Positions 29,286 to 38,199 of a stretch of 64,000 nt of DNA are shown here, piece after piece; the stretch's first letter is position 1; every line of letters begins with the position of its first letter. Origin of the DNA: Christiangramia oceanisediminis (GTDB taxonomy: Bacteria > Bacteroidota > Bacteroidia > Flavobacteriales > Flavobacteriaceae); assembly GCF_022570735.2 (NCBI RefSeq), contig NZ_JANCNS010000003.1, positions 864,996 through 928,995 on the forward strand. Direction: 5' to 3'. Both the position numbers and the translations under genes were made by a program. The notes beneath the pieces were generated by a model. The model was not told the origin of the DNA, ran no database searches, and worked only from the letters and a program-made list of their open reading frames with translations.

Positions 29286-30287
29286 TTAGTCTAATTTATG
29301 GGCCAGGAACGGATAATCCTCCTGTTCGTAAACAACATCGTACATTACGTTCTTATTAGGGAAATCTGATTCATCTGCGAATTTCTCACATTCTGCAACC
29401 ATATCCTTAACGCGTTTGTCGATCTCTTTTATTTCTTTATCGGTAGCGTACTTTTTCTCCTTAATATGGTTTTTCACCTTCGTAATAGGATCAAGTTTTT
29501 GGTATTCTGCCACCTCATCTTTGGTTCGGTATTTTTGAGCATCACTCATAGAGTGACCTCTGTAACGGTATGTTTTCAATTCAAGGAAAGTTGGACCATC
29601 ACCTTTTCGGGCTCTCTTGATCGCCTCGTCTAAAGCTTCAGCAACTTTTACCGGATCCATCGCGTCTACAGGTCCACATGGCATTTCATATCCATTTCCT
29701 AGTTTCCAGATCTCGGTATCCTTTGAAGTCCTGGCTACAGAAGTTCCCATCGCATACCCATTATTCTCCACACAGAAGACAACAGGAAGATTCCAGTTTA
29801 CAGCCATATTAAGGGTTTCATGTAACGAACCCTGTCTTACAGCACCATCTCCCATAAAAGTAAGAGTAACCGAATCTCTTTTATGATACTTGTCTGCGAA
29901 GGCAAGACCGGCACCCAGAGGAATTTGCCCTCCAACGATCCCGTGACCTCCATAGAACCTGTGTTCTTTAGAGAAAATGTGCATGGAACCACCAAGACCC
30001 TGAGAAGTTCCGGTACCTTTTCCGTAGAGTTCGGCCATCACTTTTTTAGGATCTACACCCATCCCGATAGGCTGAACGTGATTTCGGTAAGCAGTGATCA
30101 TTCTGTCCTTTTTGAGATCCATCGCGTGAAGTGCTCCCGCCAGAATGGCTTCCTGCCCATTATATAAATGTAAAAATCCTCTAACTTTTTGTTGAATATA
30201 GACCTGCGCAAGCTTGTCTTCGAATTTGCGCCAGAACAACATATCCTCGTACCACTTTAAGTATGTGGCTTTTGTAATTTTCTTCAT
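29286..30287 (-). CDS. pdhA: Pyruvate dehydrogenase E1 component, alpha subunit
   Basis: 333 residues. The thiamine diphosphate motif runs from MGDGAVRQG to VENNGYAMGT (GDG...NN). The conserved RYRGHSMSDAQKYRT loop and GGSMHIFSKE are typical of E1 alpha. With E1 beta it decarboxylates pyruvate and acetylates the lipoyl groups of PdhC. Position between cdd and pdhC matches the order remembered for other Flavobacteriaceae. Confidence 0.96.
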   Translation of the reverse strand: MKKITKATYLKWYEDMLFWRKFEDKLAQVYIQQKVRGFLHLYNGQEAILAGALHAMDLKKDRMITAYRNHVQPIGMGVDPKKVMAELYGKGTGTSQGLGGSMHIFSKEHRFYGGHGIVGGQIPLGAGLAFADKYHKRDSVTLTFMGDGAVRQGSLHETLNMAVNWNLPVVFCVENNGYAMGTSVARTSKDTEIWKLGNGYEMPCGPVDAMDPVKVAEALDEAIKRARKGDGPTFLELKTYRYRGHSMSDAQKYRTKDEVAEYQKLDPITKVKNHIKEKKYATDKEIKEIDKRVKDMVAECEKFADESDFPNKNVMYDVVYEQEDYPFLAHKLD

Positions 30288-30397
30288 CTAAAAATTTATA
30301 TTTAAAGGCCAGACAGATCGGTTTTGCCAAGCGGATAACAAAAATACTATTTTCGATAAGAAACGAAAACAGTTTTGTGGCAAAAATAACGAAAACC

Positions 30398-30880
30398 TTA
30401 TAGCCAGGAACTGTCAAAAACCAAAGGAAGCAGATCTCCTATAGAATAAGCTTTTACAACCTTTCCGCTTTCGCCCATAAAATAGATCTCTATTGGCCGG
30501 TCCTGTTTCACCTCGTATTCAACAAGAGCCTGCCTGCACGCCCCGCATGGAGGCACCGGGGAAAGGATTTGACGCTTGAGCGACCTGGCGGTTATCGCGA
30601 TTTTCAAAATATCAGCTTCCGGGTACCTTGCTCCCGCGTAATAAACCGCAGTCCTTTCGGCACAAAGACCAGAAGGATAGGAAGCATTTTCCTGGTTACT
30701 ACCCACCACGACTTCATCATTATCGAGAAGCAGGGCGGCTCCAACCTTAAATTCCGAATAAGGAGCGTAGGCATTATCCCGAACCTCTGCCGCCTTTTCC
30801 ATAAGAACTTTAACAGAATCGGGAATCTCATCAATAGACTCATACACTTCCAGCCGGGAAGTGATCGTAAGTGGCTTCAT
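30398..30880 (-). CDS. cdd: Cytidine deaminase
   Basis: 160 residues. Zinc ligands and catalytic Glu are in CAERTAVYYA and PPCGACRQAL; the substrate region is NAYAPYSEFKVGAAL. It deaminates cytidine and deoxycytidine for pyrimidine salvage. It lies 82 bases downstream of porV and 110 bases upstream of pdhA on the same strand, an arrangement common in this family though functionally unrelated. Confidence 0.95.
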   Translation of the reverse strand: MKPLTITSRLEVYESIDEIPDSVKVLMEKAAEVRDNAYAPYSEFKVGAALLLDNDEVVVGSNQENASYPSGLCAERTAVYYAGARYPEADILKIAITARSLKRQILSPVPPCGACRQALVEYEVKQDRPIEIYFMGESGKVVKAYSIGDLLPLVFDSSWL

Positions 30881-30962
30881 ATATTATTATTGGGAAGACA
30901 AGGTAACAGAAACCAGATTGGTTTCAAATGATACTAAGATAGTTTTAAGATTTAAGGAGGCC

Positions 30963-32114
30963 TTAATTATTGTAGCTATCCCCGAAGTTAAAGCTTAAAC
31001 CAAATCTAAGGGTTCCTTCAAGCGGACTTGGCACTGAGGAAGTTGAAAATAAATAGGACGCATCGATCACTACAGATTCATATACGAATCCGGCACCTAG
31101 CGAAAAGAACCTTCTAAATCCCTTTTCGTCGCTTTCGTGAAAATAGCCAGTTCTTAAAGCGAACTTATCCTGGTACCAGTATTCGGCACCCATCGCCCAG
31201 GTGATTTCTTTAAGCTCTTCAGAAAAACCATCAGGTGCATCGCCAAAGGATTTAAAGATCCCTTCTATAGCACCAATTTCATTATATTCTTCATCATCCT
31301 CACCATCTATATCGCCATCACCATCAAAATCCTGTGGTGTAGGAACCAGTAATTTATTGAACTCAATATAAGTTCCAAGGCGATTCTGGGCATCGAATAT
31401 AAAATCGAAACCTCCACCCAGCTTTAAATTTGTTGGAATAAAGTTTTCCTGGCCAGCATCATCATATTTCATTTTAGGTCCAATATTCGCAATATTAGCC
31501 CCCAGTCTCCATCTTCCATCGAAACTATTGAAAGTTATCTGATCACTCTGATAATAGGCAGCTACATCCACTCCAAAAGTAGAAGCCGCACCAAGATCCT
31601 CATTATCCTGCAAACCCAGATCTGATCTCAAATACCTACCAGCAACCGCCATCGAAAAGGTTTCGCTCAATTTCAGGGAATAAGAAAGGTCGAAAGTCAA
31701 CTCGTTAGGATTTACAAGAACAGGAGCCTGCTCAAAATTATCCCTCACCTCAATAGATCCCAGACTGAAATATCTTAAACTTCCTGCAAAAGCACTTCTA
31801 TCGTTAAGTTTATGAGCGTAATTTAGACTTCCAAGGAATATGTCGTTCACAATTTCGCTAAGGTAGGGAGTATAAGAAACCGCAACCCCATTCTTCCTGG
31901 TCATAAAAGCGTATTTCGCCGGATTCCATTGTTGGGAAAAAATATCGGCAGAGGTTGCAACCCCCTGGTCACCGAGACCAGCTGCTCTGGCATCGGCAGC
32001 TACCAAAAGAAAAGGAACAGCGGTAGTGATCACCCTATCCCTCTGCTCCTGCGCATTCATTGAAAATTTCGCAAAAAATAATGCTCCTATTAAAAAGAAT
32101 GTAATTTTTTTCAT
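30963..32114 (-). CDS. porV: T9SS outer-membrane protein PorV (LptO)
   Basis: 383 residues. A signal peptide ending near AQEQRD is followed by a FadL-like beta-barrel with the PorV opening: TTAVPFLLVAADARAAGLG, ATSADIFSQQWNPAKYA. It ends in a barrel-type aromatic C-terminus. PorV is the shuttle of the T9SS attachment complex that receives cargo carrying C-terminal signals. An acidic loop (DFDGDGDIDGEDD, about residue 265) looks like a calcium-binding loop. The neighbour order porV-cdd-pdhA-pdhC supports the call. porU, its usual upstream partner, is absent here. Confidence 0.92.
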   Translation of the reverse strand: MKKITFFLIGALFFAKFSMNAQEQRDRVITTAVPFLLVAADARAAGLGDQGVATSADIFSQQWNPAKYAFMTRKNGVAVSYTPYLSEIVNDIFLGSLNYAHKLNDRSAFAGSLRYFSLGSIEVRDNFEQAPVLVNPNELTFDLSYSLKLSETFSMAVAGRYLRSDLGLQDNEDLGAASTFGVDVAAYYQSDQITFNSFDGRWRLGANIANIGPKMKYDDAGQENFIPTNLKLGGGFDFIFDAQNRLGTYIEFNKLLVPTPQDFDGDGDIDGEDDEEYNEIGAIEGIFKSFGDAPDGFSEELKEITWAMGAEYWYQDKFALRTGYFHESDEKGFRRFFSLGAGFVYESVVIDASYLFSTSSVPSPLEGTLRFGLSFNFGDSYNN

Positions 32115-32133
32115 TATAGCAGTTAATGATAAA

Positions 32134-32141
32134 CAAATATA
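32134..32141 (-). promoter_or_regulatory. Candidate -7 box of porV
   Basis: Minus strand TATATTTG, an exact TAnnTTTG match 20 bases before the porV ATG. No clear -33 TTG at 17-21 bases; one occurs at 27. The remaining intergenic DNA to gldJ (32142-32532) is AT-rich and holds no gene I can support. A weak plus-strand -7-like TACATTTA occurs at 32471. Confidence 0.5.
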
Positions 32142-32532
32142 TGGTAATATTCCTGTTAAGAAAGAACCAATTTGGGAAAAAGCTTCTTATCCTGACTTTA
32201 ACGAATATATTTTATGATTGCAATGGGATTAGGGGTTAATGAATATAACTCAAAAAGATGAATAATATTGTAGCATACAGACAAGACGACAAAATATTCG
32301 GTGAAAATTACATCATCCAAACAATTTCCCTGTCGAGCCATCGTTTAGATGAGTAATAGACCAGAAAACTCAGACCAAAGCAAATCAACCTGATACAGAA
32401 TATTATAGGTCGTGGCATATCAGACAGTTATGCGATTAATCACCAGCCCAGAATAAATAAAATAATCTTGTACATTTAGCGTTAATTAGTATATTGCAGG
32501 GCCTAATTTTCTATCATAAAGAAGAGAATACT

Positions 32533-34233
32533 ATGAAATTGAATGTAGCTTTAAAAGCCTTTATTGCTGTTGTTTGTGGCGTTAGCTTACTAAGCTGTAA
32601 TAATTCCAACAATTACAAAAACACCTCTCGCGCAACCGGATGGGACATCAATTCGGATGAAGGCGGATTCCAGTATAACACCGATTATAAGGAACAGGAA
32701 GCAGCTCCTGGTCTGGTTTTCGTTGAAGGGGGAACTTACACCATGGGACGTGTTCAGGATGATCCTATGCACGACTGGAACAACACCCCAACCCAGCAGC
32801 ATGTTCAGTCCTTTTATATGGACGAAACCGAGGTAACCAACAAAATGTACCTGGAATACCTTGACTGGCTAAAGAGAGTTTTTCCTCCAAGTGAAGACAA
32901 CTACAAGAATATTTATAACGGAGCACTTCCAGACACCCTTGTTTGGAGAAACAGGCTTGGTTACAATGAGACAATGGTAACCAACTATCTTCGTCACCCC
33001 GCTTATGCCGAATATCCGGTAGTAGGGGTTAGCTGGATACAGGCGGTTGAATTCAGCAAATGGAGAACCGATCGTGTAAATGAAAGTCAGCTGGAAAGAG
33101 AAGGTTATATTAAGGAAGGTGCACACTTAACCGATGTTAATGCCTCTTCTACATTTAACACCGAAACATTTATCCACACCCCTAGCAAATCTTATGGAGG
33201 AAATACCGAAATAAGCCAGGGAGGTGATGAAGCACAGGACAGACTCAATAATACCAACGACGCCGGAAACCCGGTTAAGAAAGTATACCCGGGACGTGAA
33301 AGCGGCCTTATCTATCCTGAATACAGGCTTCCTACTGAAGCTGAGTGGGAATATGCAGCTCTTGGACTTGTTGGTATCAGAAACTACAACACTTACAGAG
33401 GTAGAAAGAAATATCCATGGGATGGCCAGTACACCCGAAATGGTGATGTAAAAAGAATGGGAGACCAGCTTGCTAACTTTAAGCAGGGAGATGGTGACTA
33501 CGGTGGAATTGCCGGGTGGAGCGATGATGGCGCCGATATTACTGCAGAAGTTAAGACCTATGAGCCAAATGATTTTGGATTATATGATATGGCAGGTAAC
33601 GTGGCCGAATGGGTTGCAGATGTTTATCGTCCTGTTGTAGACGACGAATTCAACGATTTCAACTACTACAGGGGTAACGTGTACACCAAGCATGCAATCA
33701 ACGAAGACGGAACTGTAAAAGTAGTAGGAACCGAGGATGTGGTTTACGATACATTGAGCAACGGAAAACTGGTTGCCAGAAATCTCCCCGGAGAGATCGC
33801 ACAGGTTCCAGTAACCGATGAGGATACTTATATGAGAACCAACTTTACCGAAAGTGACCAGAGAAACTTTAGAGATGGTGATAAAAGCTCAAGCCGCTAT
33901 TATCAGCCTTTCCAGGAAGTAGATGACCCATCAAAAAGGATGTACAATTCACCTACTTACGATAATTTCTCTTATGCTTCTGAAGACAGCACAGCTGCTT
34001 CCAGCGGAATCACCCAAAGAGGATACGACAAGGAAAAAAGAACCACTCTTATTAGTGACGAGGTACGTGTTTATAAAGGAGGTAGCTGGAGAGACAGAGC
34101 TTACTGGTTAGATCCTGCCCAGCGTCGTTACTTCCCACAGGATATGGCGACCGATTATATTGGTTTCCGTAACGCAATGTCCAGAGTTGGATCTAAATCT
34201 TTACAAAAGAATAAGACTGCAAGAAGCAATTAA
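32533..34233 (+). CDS. gldJ: Gliding motility lipoprotein GldJ (SUMF1/FGE-like)
   Basis: 566 residues from the ATG at 32533; the frame could extend to 32494 but that spoils the signal. A lipoprotein signal ends LLSC with Cys22. The formylglycine-generating-enzyme-like fold follows: FVEGGTYTMGR, ETEVTNKMYLEYLDWL, LPTEAEWEYAALG, NVAEWVADVYR, and C-terminal KGGSWRDRAYWLDPAQRRYF. The catalytic Cys pair of true FGE is not evident. GldJ is a periplasmic-face lipoprotein needed for gliding and for stability of GldK and the T9SS. Adjacent murF matches other flavobacteria. Confidence 0.94.
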   Translation: MKLNVALKAFIAVVCGVSLLSCNNSNNYKNTSRATGWDINSDEGGFQYNTDYKEQEAAPGLVFVEGGTYTMGRVQDDPMHDWNNTPTQQHVQSFYMDETEVTNKMYLEYLDWLKRVFPPSEDNYKNIYNGALPDTLVWRNRLGYNETMVTNYLRHPAYAEYPVVGVSWIQAVEFSKWRTDRVNESQLEREGYIKEGAHLTDVNASSTFNTETFIHTPSKSYGGNTEISQGGDEAQDRLNNTNDAGNPVKKVYPGRESGLIYPEYRLPTEAEWEYAALGLVGIRNYNTYRGRKKYPWDGQYTRNGDVKRMGDQLANFKQGDGDYGGIAGWSDDGADITAEVKTYEPNDFGLYDMAGNVAEWVADVYRPVVDDEFNDFNYYRGNVYTKHAINEDGTVKVVGTEDVVYDTLSNGKLVARNLPGEIAQVPVTDEDTYMRTNFTESDQRNFRDGDKSSSRYYQPFQEVDDPSKRMYNSPTYDNFSYASEDSTAASSGITQRGYDKEKRTTLISDEVRVYKGGSWRDRAYWLDPAQRRYFPQDMATDYIGFRNAMSRVGSKSLQKNKTARSN

Positions 34234-34258
34234 TCATCAGCTTCTTTAAAATAAACTT

Positions 34259-34288
34259 AAAGCCCTAACTTGTTTAGGGCTTTTTTTA
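34259..34288 (+). terminator. Intrinsic terminator of gldJ
   Basis: Stem AGCCCTAA / TTAGGGCT, then seven T. It separates gldJ from murF, which starts 14 bases later, so murF probably needs its own promoter or read-through. Confidence 0.9.
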
Positions 34289-34300
34289 TAGTTTTAAAAT

Positions 34301-35602
34301 ATGAATTCAGCTCAACTCCACCAGAGATTCCTTCTTAGTTCCGGTGCATGCACCGATACCCGAAAGATTAACAAGAATTGTATATTTTTTGCACTCAAGG
34401 GAGGCAATTTTAATGGCAATGAATTTGCAGCTGAAGCTCTTCAGAACGGCGCCCGTTATGCGGTGGTAGATGAAAAGGAATTTGCCCTGGAGGATGACGA
34501 AAGATTTATCCTGGTTAAGAACAGCCTGGAAAGCCTTCAGAAATTAGCAATTTTCCATCGCAACTACCTGGAGATCCCCATCCTGGCAATAACCGGCAGC
34601 AATGGAAAAACCACTACCAAGGAATTATTGTATGCGGTGCTTTCCCGTAAGTTCAGAACAGTTGCTACAAAAGGCAACCTCAACAATCATATTGGAGTTC
34701 CTCTCACTCTTTTGTCTATGGATGAAGAAACCGAATTCGGGATCGTTGAAATGGGGGCGAACCATCTGAGGGAAATAGAATTCCTGTGCAGTATTGCCAA
34801 TCCGGATTATGGCTACATCACAAACTTCGGAAAGGCTCACCTGGAAGGTTTTGGTGGTGTGGAAGGAGTCATTAAAGGAAAGACCGAACTCTACAAACAT
34901 TTGCAGGAGCAAAACAAACTGATCTTCCTCAATATCGACGATGAAATCCAGAGGAAGCATCATAATTACAAACACACTTTCAGTTTCGGAATGAGCCGGC
35001 TGGCAGATGTACGCCTTTCCTATCTCCAGGGGCAGCCTAATGCCCAGCTTCTTTTTAACGACACCAAATTCAACAGTAAACTAACCGGAAGCTACAATGC
35101 CACCAATATGGCTGCTGCCCTGTGCATAGGACTTTATTTTAAAATTAAATTTAACGACATTCGAGAAGCAATAGAAGAATACAGTCCTCAAAACAACCGG
35201 TCTCAGCTTATCGAAAGCGGAAACAATACTATTATCATGGATGCCTATAATGCTAACCCTACCAGCATGCATGCGGCATTAGAGAATTTCAATAACCTTC
35301 AAACCAGCAAGCAAAAGATCGCTGTTCTCGGGGATATGTTCGAATTAGGAGATGCTGCACCAACAGAACACCAGGTTATCGTTAATTTCATAGAAAACAG
35401 CAAAATTTCAGAAACCTATTTACTAGGAGAGAACTTCAAAAAAACTCATACCAGCAACGATTTTATCTTTAAGTTTAAGGACATCGAAGCTTTAAAAACT
35501 CACCTGCAAGAATCTAATTTTGAAAATTGCTATTTCCTTATAAAAGGTTCAAGGGGAATGGCACTGGAACGAGTGCTTGATTCGATCAAAAAAAGCCGGT
35601 AA
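34301..35602 (+). CDS. murF: UDP-N-acetylmuramoyl-tripeptide--D-alanyl-D-alanine ligase
   Basis: 433 residues. The Mur ligase N-domain (SSGACTDTRKINKNCIFFALKGGNFNGN) is followed by the ATP loop ITGSNGKTTTKELL (about residue 95). The central KGNLNNHIGVPLTLL and C-terminal AYNANPTSMHAALENF are both typical of MurF. It adds D-Ala-D-Ala to the cytoplasmic peptidoglycan precursor. It sits directly downstream of gldJ, not in a dcw cluster. Confidence 0.96.
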   Translation: MNSAQLHQRFLLSSGACTDTRKINKNCIFFALKGGNFNGNEFAAEALQNGARYAVVDEKEFALEDDERFILVKNSLESLQKLAIFHRNYLEIPILAITGSNGKTTTKELLYAVLSRKFRTVATKGNLNNHIGVPLTLLSMDEETEFGIVEMGANHLREIEFLCSIANPDYGYITNFGKAHLEGFGGVEGVIKGKTELYKHLQEQNKLIFLNIDDEIQRKHHNYKHTFSFGMSRLADVRLSYLQGQPNAQLLFNDTKFNSKLTGSYNATNMAAALCIGLYFKIKFNDIREAIEEYSPQNNRSQLIESGNNTIIMDAYNANPTSMHAALENFNNLQTSKQKIAVLGDMFELGDAAPTEHQVIVNFIENSKISETYLLGENFKKTHTSNDFIFKFKDIEALKTHLQESNFENCYFLIKGSRGMALERVLDSIKKSR

Positions 35603-35639
35603 AAACTTACTGAAAGTCTATCGTTGATCTGGAGGACGT

Positions 35640-36833
35640 TTACCAGGACAGGAAAAGTTCATTATTTTCATTTAATTTCAACGAGGTACCAAATTTCTGT
35701 CCTTCCCCGGAGAGAACCTCTTCGAGCCATTTCGCCTGTTTTTTATCAGCTTTATTTAACTGAAGCTTTTTGATATGCATGGGCTGCATGGTTAGGGCTT
35801 TAAGTTGTCCTTCACTATCTACCACAGGAAAGTACATAAGGCTTAACTGCGGTTTGAATTTCTCATTCCCACTAATCCCCTCATAGTCGTTAATGAAATC
35901 ACCGGCGCCATAAATAATCAGCCGGTCATGGTAAACCTCCATACCAAGTGGATGATGCGAAGAATGACCGAAAATGATGTCCACTCCAGCTTCATCTATA
36001 AGCCGGTGTGCAAAATCTATATGCTCCTGCGGGATGTCATAACCCCAATTTCCGCCCCAATGAATTGAAAATATGACCAGATCATCAGGTTCTTTAAAAG
36101 ACTGAATATTTTCCTTGACCTTTTCAAATTCAGTTTTTCCGAAAGCATCCAGGTAATTAACACCACTTATATTTACTTCTGCTTTCCAGGAACTCGGAAT
36201 ACCACTATTCCACGCTCCATAGGAAAACACAAGAATTCGGGTATTGTTGATATGAAAAGTAGAAGGAGCCTGTGCTGCAGCATGATCCTTTCCGACTCCT
36301 GAAAAGCTAATTCCTGCCTTCTCCAGACTTTCGATACTTTCCTGTAGACCTTTTCTACTCCAGTCCAGTATATGGTTGTTCGCAAGACTTACATGGTCTA
36401 TCCCTGCCACCTTAAACAATTCAACATTTTCAGGATGCATTCGGTAATGTATACCTTTCCCCGGCCAGGCTTCGGAAGAAGTGGTGATACTGGTTTCGAG
36501 ATTGATGAGTTTTAGATTGGGTTTATATTCGCGCCAAACCTGAATGGCATCTCCCCAGATATACTTATGATCAACAGGGGTATCGATCTTTCCGCTTTTT
36601 CTTTCGGCAAGCTGAAGGTAGGAACGTGCATCTTTCACATAAGCCTCATAAAGTTCAGGAGAAACAGAAACTGGCAGCGCCTGGTCAATTCCCCGGCCAG
36701 TCATTACATCTCCGGCAAGGAAAAGTCTTATAGAAGTATTCGCGTCTGGCTTTTTCATTTTGATTTGTTCACTCTGGGTAAAACAGAAGCATACAGAAAA
36801 CAAAAACAGCAGAAAAAAATATATTTTGCTCAT
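35640..36833 (-). CDS. Exported CapA-family metallophosphoesterase-fold protein
   Basis: 397 residues. A signal peptide (MSKIYFFLLFLFSVCFCF) precedes the PGA_cap/CapA domain. Motifs are FLAGDVMTGRGID, LINLETSITT, SLANNHILDWSRKGL, SIHWGGNWG, and GHSSHHPLG with GAGDFINDYEG. The fold is metallophosphatase-like. Family members are tied to polyglutamate capsule synthesis, but many lack that context, as here where no capB/capC is nearby. Convergent with murF. Role unknown; periplasmic location inferred from the signal. Confidence 0.88.
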   Translation of the reverse strand: MSKIYFFLLFLFSVCFCFTQSEQIKMKKPDANTSIRLFLAGDVMTGRGIDQALPVSVSPELYEAYVKDARSYLQLAERKSGKIDTPVDHKYIWGDAIQVWREYKPNLKLINLETSITTSSEAWPGKGIHYRMHPENVELFKVAGIDHVSLANNHILDWSRKGLQESIESLEKAGISFSGVGKDHAAAQAPSTFHINNTRILVFSYGAWNSGIPSSWKAEVNISGVNYLDAFGKTEFEKVKENIQSFKEPDDLVIFSIHWGGNWGYDIPQEHIDFAHRLIDEAGVDIIFGHSSHHPLGMEVYHDRLIIYGAGDFINDYEGISGNEKFKPQLSLMYFPVVDSEGQLKALTMQPMHIKKLQLNKADKKQAKWLEEVLSGEGQKFGTSLKLNENNELFLSW

Positions 36834-36928
36834 AGCTTTACCAACTCCCTTTAAGTTACGGAATTAATAGAAAGCCTGGAAAACTATTCAGAATAAGGCC
36901 TGAAAAACCTAAAATTTACAAAGGACAA

Positions 36929-37330
36929 TTACTCAATACCGACCGAATCATACACCTGAACCTTTTTCCACAGGTGGGAGGCTTCATCGATAAAGAGCAA
37001 ATGAGCAGGTTCTTTTTGATATTTATCCTGAACCTCTTTTGAAGGAAAGGTAAGAATCAGCGAATATGTATAGGAGTTATCTACCACATCACGGGGAGTG
37101 TTCGCAGGAACCCCAATGAACTTTGTTTGCGCATACTCACTATTCCTAAGAAACTTTTTAAGGGAAGTTTCGAAATCCTGCCTGTCTTGCGCATTATCGG
37201 GATTGTTCAACCAGAAATACACAACATGACTGAAGTTCTTGTCGAATTCTACTTTTTGCGCCTGCGCATGAATGCTTTGCACGCAATTAAAAACACCTAT
37301 TACTATTAAAATCTTTAAGTAAGCTTTCAT
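36929..37330 (-). CDS. Secreted Dabb (stress-responsive alpha-beta barrel) domain protein
   Basis: 133 residues. A signal peptide (MKAYLKILIVIGVFNCVQSIHAQ) is followed by one dimeric alpha-beta barrel domain with the Dabb pattern: FSHVVYFWLNNP, SLILTFPSKEVQDKYQKEPAH. The function of exported Dabb proteins is unknown. It is followed on the minus strand by no close gene. The related-looking protein at 40066-40881 is also secreted. Confidence 0.83.
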   Translation of the reverse strand: MKAYLKILIVIGVFNCVQSIHAQAQKVEFDKNFSHVVYFWLNNPDNAQDRQDFETSLKKFLRNSEYAQTKFIGVPANTPRDVVDNSYTYSLILTFPSKEVQDKYQKEPAHLLFIDEASHLWKKVQVYDSVGIE

Positions 37331-37424
37331 TTCAATTTTTATTAATGATCAACTGAACAATTCTAAATAAACAAAACATCAAATCCCACCTTATCGGTGG
37401 CATTAAGACCTCATAAGGCAAATA

Positions 37425-37874
37425 TCATTCACCGGCATTTACACGTTTCCTGGTTGAATGCAGCATATCAATGCGCCAACCTCTTTCGGTCTTTACTGCC
37501 GTGGCACTTTCCAGCCATCTAATCACCTGAATGGTTTCTCCATCCTTTTTAAAAGTAGCATCATTATGATAAGCTATCCAGGCAGTATTACCGGCAACCT
37601 TCACTTCTACAAAATCAAATTCATTAACCCGCTGCATTCCCTGCAGATTAGCCGACTTTAATTCAGAAGTAAGCCTTTCCATATCCCAGACTTCTCCTAC
37701 CTCAAGCAGCAGAAAATCATCGGTAAAATAATTATCAATATTCTCCACATTCAATTCGGAAAAAACCTCATCGAAGGAATTCTGAATAAGATCTTTGAGC
37801 TGTTGTTCATCGGTAGATTGAGCCTGTACCTGAAGCCCCAGAATGAGAAAAAACAACATAAAATTTTTCATCAT
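37425..37874 (-). CDS. Secreted NTF2-like (DUF4440/SnoaL-type) protein
   Basis: 149 residues, with two consecutive ATGs at the start (37872-37874 and 37869-37871). A signal peptide (MMKNFMLFFLILGLQVQAQ) is followed by an NTF2-like cone: NSFDEVFSELNVENIDNYFTDDF, NTAWIAYHNDATFKKDGE, and RGWRIDMLHSTRKR. DUF4440-type proteins are mostly uncharacterised. Its start is ~48 bases downstream of the terminator that closes the tRNA-Val array. Confidence 0.82.
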   Translation of the reverse strand: MMKNFMLFFLILGLQVQAQSTDEQQLKDLIQNSFDEVFSELNVENIDNYFTDDFLLLEVGEVWDMERLTSELKSANLQGMQRVNEFDFVEVKVAGNTAWIAYHNDATFKKDGETIQVIRWLESATAVKTERGWRIDMLHSTRKRVNAGE

Positions 37875-37921
37875 GATTGATTTTGATTAGCCGGTTTAAG
37901 ATACTTCAATTAAACCAATAA

Positions 37922-37950
37922 AAAACCCCGCAAATAGCGAGGTTTTAAAG
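37922..37950 (-). terminator. Terminator after the tRNA-Val array
   Basis: AACCCCGC / GCGAGGTT hairpin with one mismatch and an AAATA loop; on the minus strand it is followed by a T-run. It closes the minus-strand tRNA array. Confidence 0.75.
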
Positions 37951-37991
37951 TGTGAGTGATACTGCCCCGAATGGTTGGGGAACCAGTGACC
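37951..37991 (-). pseudogene. 3'-end remnant of tRNA-Val(GAC)
   Basis: TGTGAGTGATACTG (37951-37964) and AACCAGTGACC (37981-37991) repeat the 3' half of the intact tRNA-Val(GAC) 46 bases away. The T-loop bases between them are replaced by the 16-base GC-rich near-palindrome CCCCGAATGGTTGGGG. The anticodon arm, D arm and 5' acceptor strand are missing. Not functional. Confidence 0.8.
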
Positions 37992-37998
37992 TTATCTG

Positions 37999-38073
37999 TG
38001 AGTGATACTGGATTCGAACCAGTGACCCCTACCCTGTCAAGGTAGTGCTCTGAACCAACTGAGCTAATCACTC
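37999..38073 (-). tRNA. tRNA-Val(GAC)
   Basis: Complete cloverleaf on the minus strand. Acceptor GAGTGAT pairs with ATCACTC and the discriminator is A. The anticodon arm is CTACC-TTGACAG-GGTAG, giving anticodon GAC, and the T arm has CTGG-TTCGAAT-CCAG. No CCA is encoded. A TATATTTG box lies upstream at 38082-38089. Confidence 0.93.
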
Positions 38074-38081
38074 TAACGCGG

Positions 38082-38089
38082 CAAATATA
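38082..38089 (-). promoter_or_regulatory. -7 box of tRNA-Val(GAC)
   Basis: Minus strand TATATTTG, the same box that precedes both tRNA-Val(TAC) genes, 9 bases upstream of the tRNA 5' end. Confidence 0.6.
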
Positions 38090-38141
38090 TTAAAAGTCCT
38101 TACAACGAGATTGAAAAACAATAAAAAAAGGAGGCCGTAAA

Positions 38142-38183
38142 GTCGAGACTTTAAGAGTAAATGACATCGACGTAGAATTCCAC
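38142..38183 (-). pseudogene. 5' remnant of a third GIY-YIG nuclease gene
   Basis: From a GTG at 38183 the minus strand reads MEFYVDVIYS, a TAA stop, then SLD. The intact copies read MEFYVYIIHSQSLD, so the stop sits exactly where they have Gln (CAA to TAA). Homology ends after the SLD codons, and the rest of the gene is gone. A copy of the unit's hairpin and a tRNA 3' end lie just upstream on the minus strand, as for the intact genes. Confidence 0.8.
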
Positions 38184-38199
38184 TGAGATAATTCATATA

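Noticed and set aside
32026..32217. 63-residue plus-strand frame overlapping the start of porV
   Set aside because: Overlaps the porV start and promoter and has no family resemblance; most likely chance.
32142..32532. A leftover fragment of porU
   Set aside because: Translations of this gap in both directions show no recognisable PorU segment; only short chance frames.
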